64,000 nt of DNA, taken from assembly GCA_933822405.4 (NCBI GenBank), contig CAKOGP040001869.1:516816-580815 (forward strand), in the 5' to 3' direction. The first letter of the stretch is position 1, and every line of letters begins with the position of its first letter. Below the pieces are notes generated by a model, which was given only the letters and a program-made list of their open reading frames with translations, made no database searches and was not told where the DNA came from. The DNA comes from Cylindrotheca closterium. Lineage: Eukaryota; Bacillariophyta; Bacillariophyceae; Bacillariales; Bacillariaceae. The position numbers and the translations under genes are program-made. Positions 62,438 through 64,000 of the stretch are shown one piece after another.

Positions 62438-64000
62438 ATGGCAACTACAACGAAAATTATGGATGAAACCAAACAGCAGCAATCATCGCCTTCTCCTGCA
62501 TACACGCAAAGCAGTCTCAATCGATTATTGTACGACCCACCGCGATGGGGCTGGTCTGCCGTTGGAGGCATAGCTGATCTATTGACGCCGCATGAAGTAA
62601 GCATACAAAAATATTCTGGTGTCACCTTATCCCTTTCCCTAACCCATTCTCATCGATATTTTACGTTTCATAGAGATCCCGTCGACGAAGCACTCAGGTA
62701 GCATTTCGTCAAAAGATACGATTGGAAAAGGAAAAGGAAATCGCAAAGCAAAATGAATCTATTGTTCTGAATGCTCCAGAGATGGCTGCACCGATTGTAC
62801 AGGCTGCTCCAGCACAACAGATAGCACCGACAGCTGGGGAATCGGTTGAATTGGAACAAATGAAACCGCAGCAGTCAGCTCCAGAGCAACAAAACCCATC
62901 ACAGCAAGAGCCGCCTTCTGAGATGGAATCATCACAACTGCAACAAACACAACCGGATTCTCAAATGCAGCAACCGCCGTCACAGGTGCAACCGAAAGTT
63001 CAACAAGACCAGAGACTTCAGGTACAAATAGAAGGGCTCAAAACAATTGCACCAGATCCGACTTCATTGCCAACTTCCACAGCTTCAATGCGTTCCGAAA
63101 TCAGTACCATACCGTTGACGCTGACAGCAACAGAACGCAACCCTGATCAATCGAAAGTGGATAGATCCACTTCTCAGTCACTTCCAAATACTCGTCTAGA
63201 AGATCATTCTGCTCTGTGGGGAATGTCATTGAAACCTTTGACCGAAGACACTGCTAATCCACTCAGCAACCAAAACCGAGAAATAGAGGCTTCCGTAGAG
63301 GCGGGCAGAGATGGAATTTTGGATATGTACAGTTATCATCGTGGACGTGAAGGAATGGAACCAAGAGATCCCGACTCGGGGGAAATCCTTGCTGCCTCCA
63401 TTCCAACTGACACCAATCATAATTTTGATGCACAAAAGCTATTGGCTACTATCATTGTCGAATTTCCATTGGAAGATTATGATATGGACACAATTGCTAC
63501 CAGTACTGGGGAAGAATCAAGTGTTGCGATGTTCAAGGAAACTTTGCAGTGGGATTTGGACGACTCAGCTACACCTTCACCGGCCGAATTTGCCAATAAA
63601 ATATCTGAGGAGTATGGACTCTCCTTTGGTCAGATGATGGACTTGGCTTCTTCAATTCAGGGCCAAATCGATGCTCACATTCGTCAAAGCTGCAACTACT
63701 GCGCCCCCGTTGCAATTTCCGATCCAACAGGAAATGAGAGACGCTTCAACGCAGTCGTTCGGCAAGCCCAACCATATGACTACCTGGTGAGAGGCGATGG
63801 TGGGGGCGTTTTGATTTCCAGGAAACGAACCCAAAAACACCAACTGCCGTTTCCCTTCCCGTCCAAACCGAAGGCACAGTCTATATCTGCTATACCTACG
63901 ACCGACACCACTTCCAACAAAAGCGGCAGTCGAAAGGGGCCCAAAAAAGGATACATCAAGCAAGTCATAGAGGTTGATGAAGATGTCGAGGATGTCTACA
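62438..64000 (+). CDS. SNF5: SNF5/SMARCB1-like SWI/SNF subunit, 3' end outside the window
   Basis: Exon 1 is 62438-62596 and exon 2 runs from 62674 to beyond the window end (77-base intron, phase 0); at least 495 residues are present, with no stop before 64000. The first exon has YDPPRWGWSAVGGIADLL. Then come a basic helix (RSRRRSTQVAFRQKIRLEKE) and a long Gln/Pro/Ser-rich linker. At about residues 305-375 lies a SNF5 repeat: LLATIIVEFPLEDYDMD, FKETLQWDLDDSATPSPAEFANKI and MMDLASSIQGQIDAHI, matching the W-x-L-[ND] ... P-E-x-F-A ... I-x-x-Q-[IL] pattern of SMARCB1. SNF5 is a core subunit of SWI/SNF (BAF) chromatin remodellers and contacts the nucleosome. A basic region (KRTQKHQLPFPFP ... GSRKGPKKGYIK) and an acidic run follow at the edge. 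Confidence 0.78.

Overview
The window is nuclear DNA from a diatom, probably a pennate one. Genes are tightly packed on both strands. Almost all introns are short GT-AG introns of about 57-146 bases. Several proteins begin with a signal peptide ending in the diatom plastid-import motif (A-S-A-F or a variant with Phe just after the cleavage site). Families typical of diatoms are present: DUF6824 proteins (three copies), a diatom-type cyclin and a protein built of helicase-associated repeats. Exon joins given here were worked out by hand from splice consensus, reading phase and family conservation. One assembly gap of 848 N lies at 4794-5641.

Layout. 1-2.7 kb: an acidic protein of unknown role and a SAM methyltransferase. 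2.8-10.3 kb: a tandem segmental duplication whose unit is a minus-strand JmjC/cupin gene, a spacer and a plus-strand DUF6824 gene. In the second unit the JmjC gene is a truncated, frameshifted pseudogene. A block of about 750 bp in the two JmjC copies is identical except for one base in a G run, while the flanking duplicated DNA is clearly diverged. 10.5-18.8 kb: an Enhancer-of-zeste histone methyltransferase divergent from LAS1, a plastid-type GNAT, 3-ketoacyl-CoA reductase and a small plastid protein. 19-24 kb: a DnaJ protein with three C-terminal repeats, the helicase-associated-repeat protein and the cyclin with its long upstream region. 24.3-34.5 kb: THOC1 divergent from MED7, a membrane-methyltransferase-FAD oxidase fusion and a plastid Deg protease.

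35-43.5 kb: delta-aminolevulinate dehydratase (plastid haem/chlorophyll synthesis), a PhyH-like dioxygenase, an EngB GTPase with a long N-terminal extension, a DDX49/Dbp8 helicase and a GGCT-like protein. 44-54 kb: a ZRANB3-like SNF2-NZF-HNH fork-remodelling protein, a membrane RBR ubiquitin ligase, the third DUF6824 protein and a GT31-like glycosyltransferase. 54.4-62.1 kb: a 2,519-residue nuclear-type protein in four exons. 62.4-64 kb: an SNF5/SMARCB1-like SWI/SNF subunit that runs off the window.

There are no operons. Two themes recur: nuclear chromatin/RNA/DNA-repair functions (E(z), SNF5, MED7, THOC1, ZRANB3, LAS1, DDX49) and plastid functions (ALAD, Deg, EngB, GNAT). No rRNA, tRNA, CRISPR array or intact transposon was recognised.
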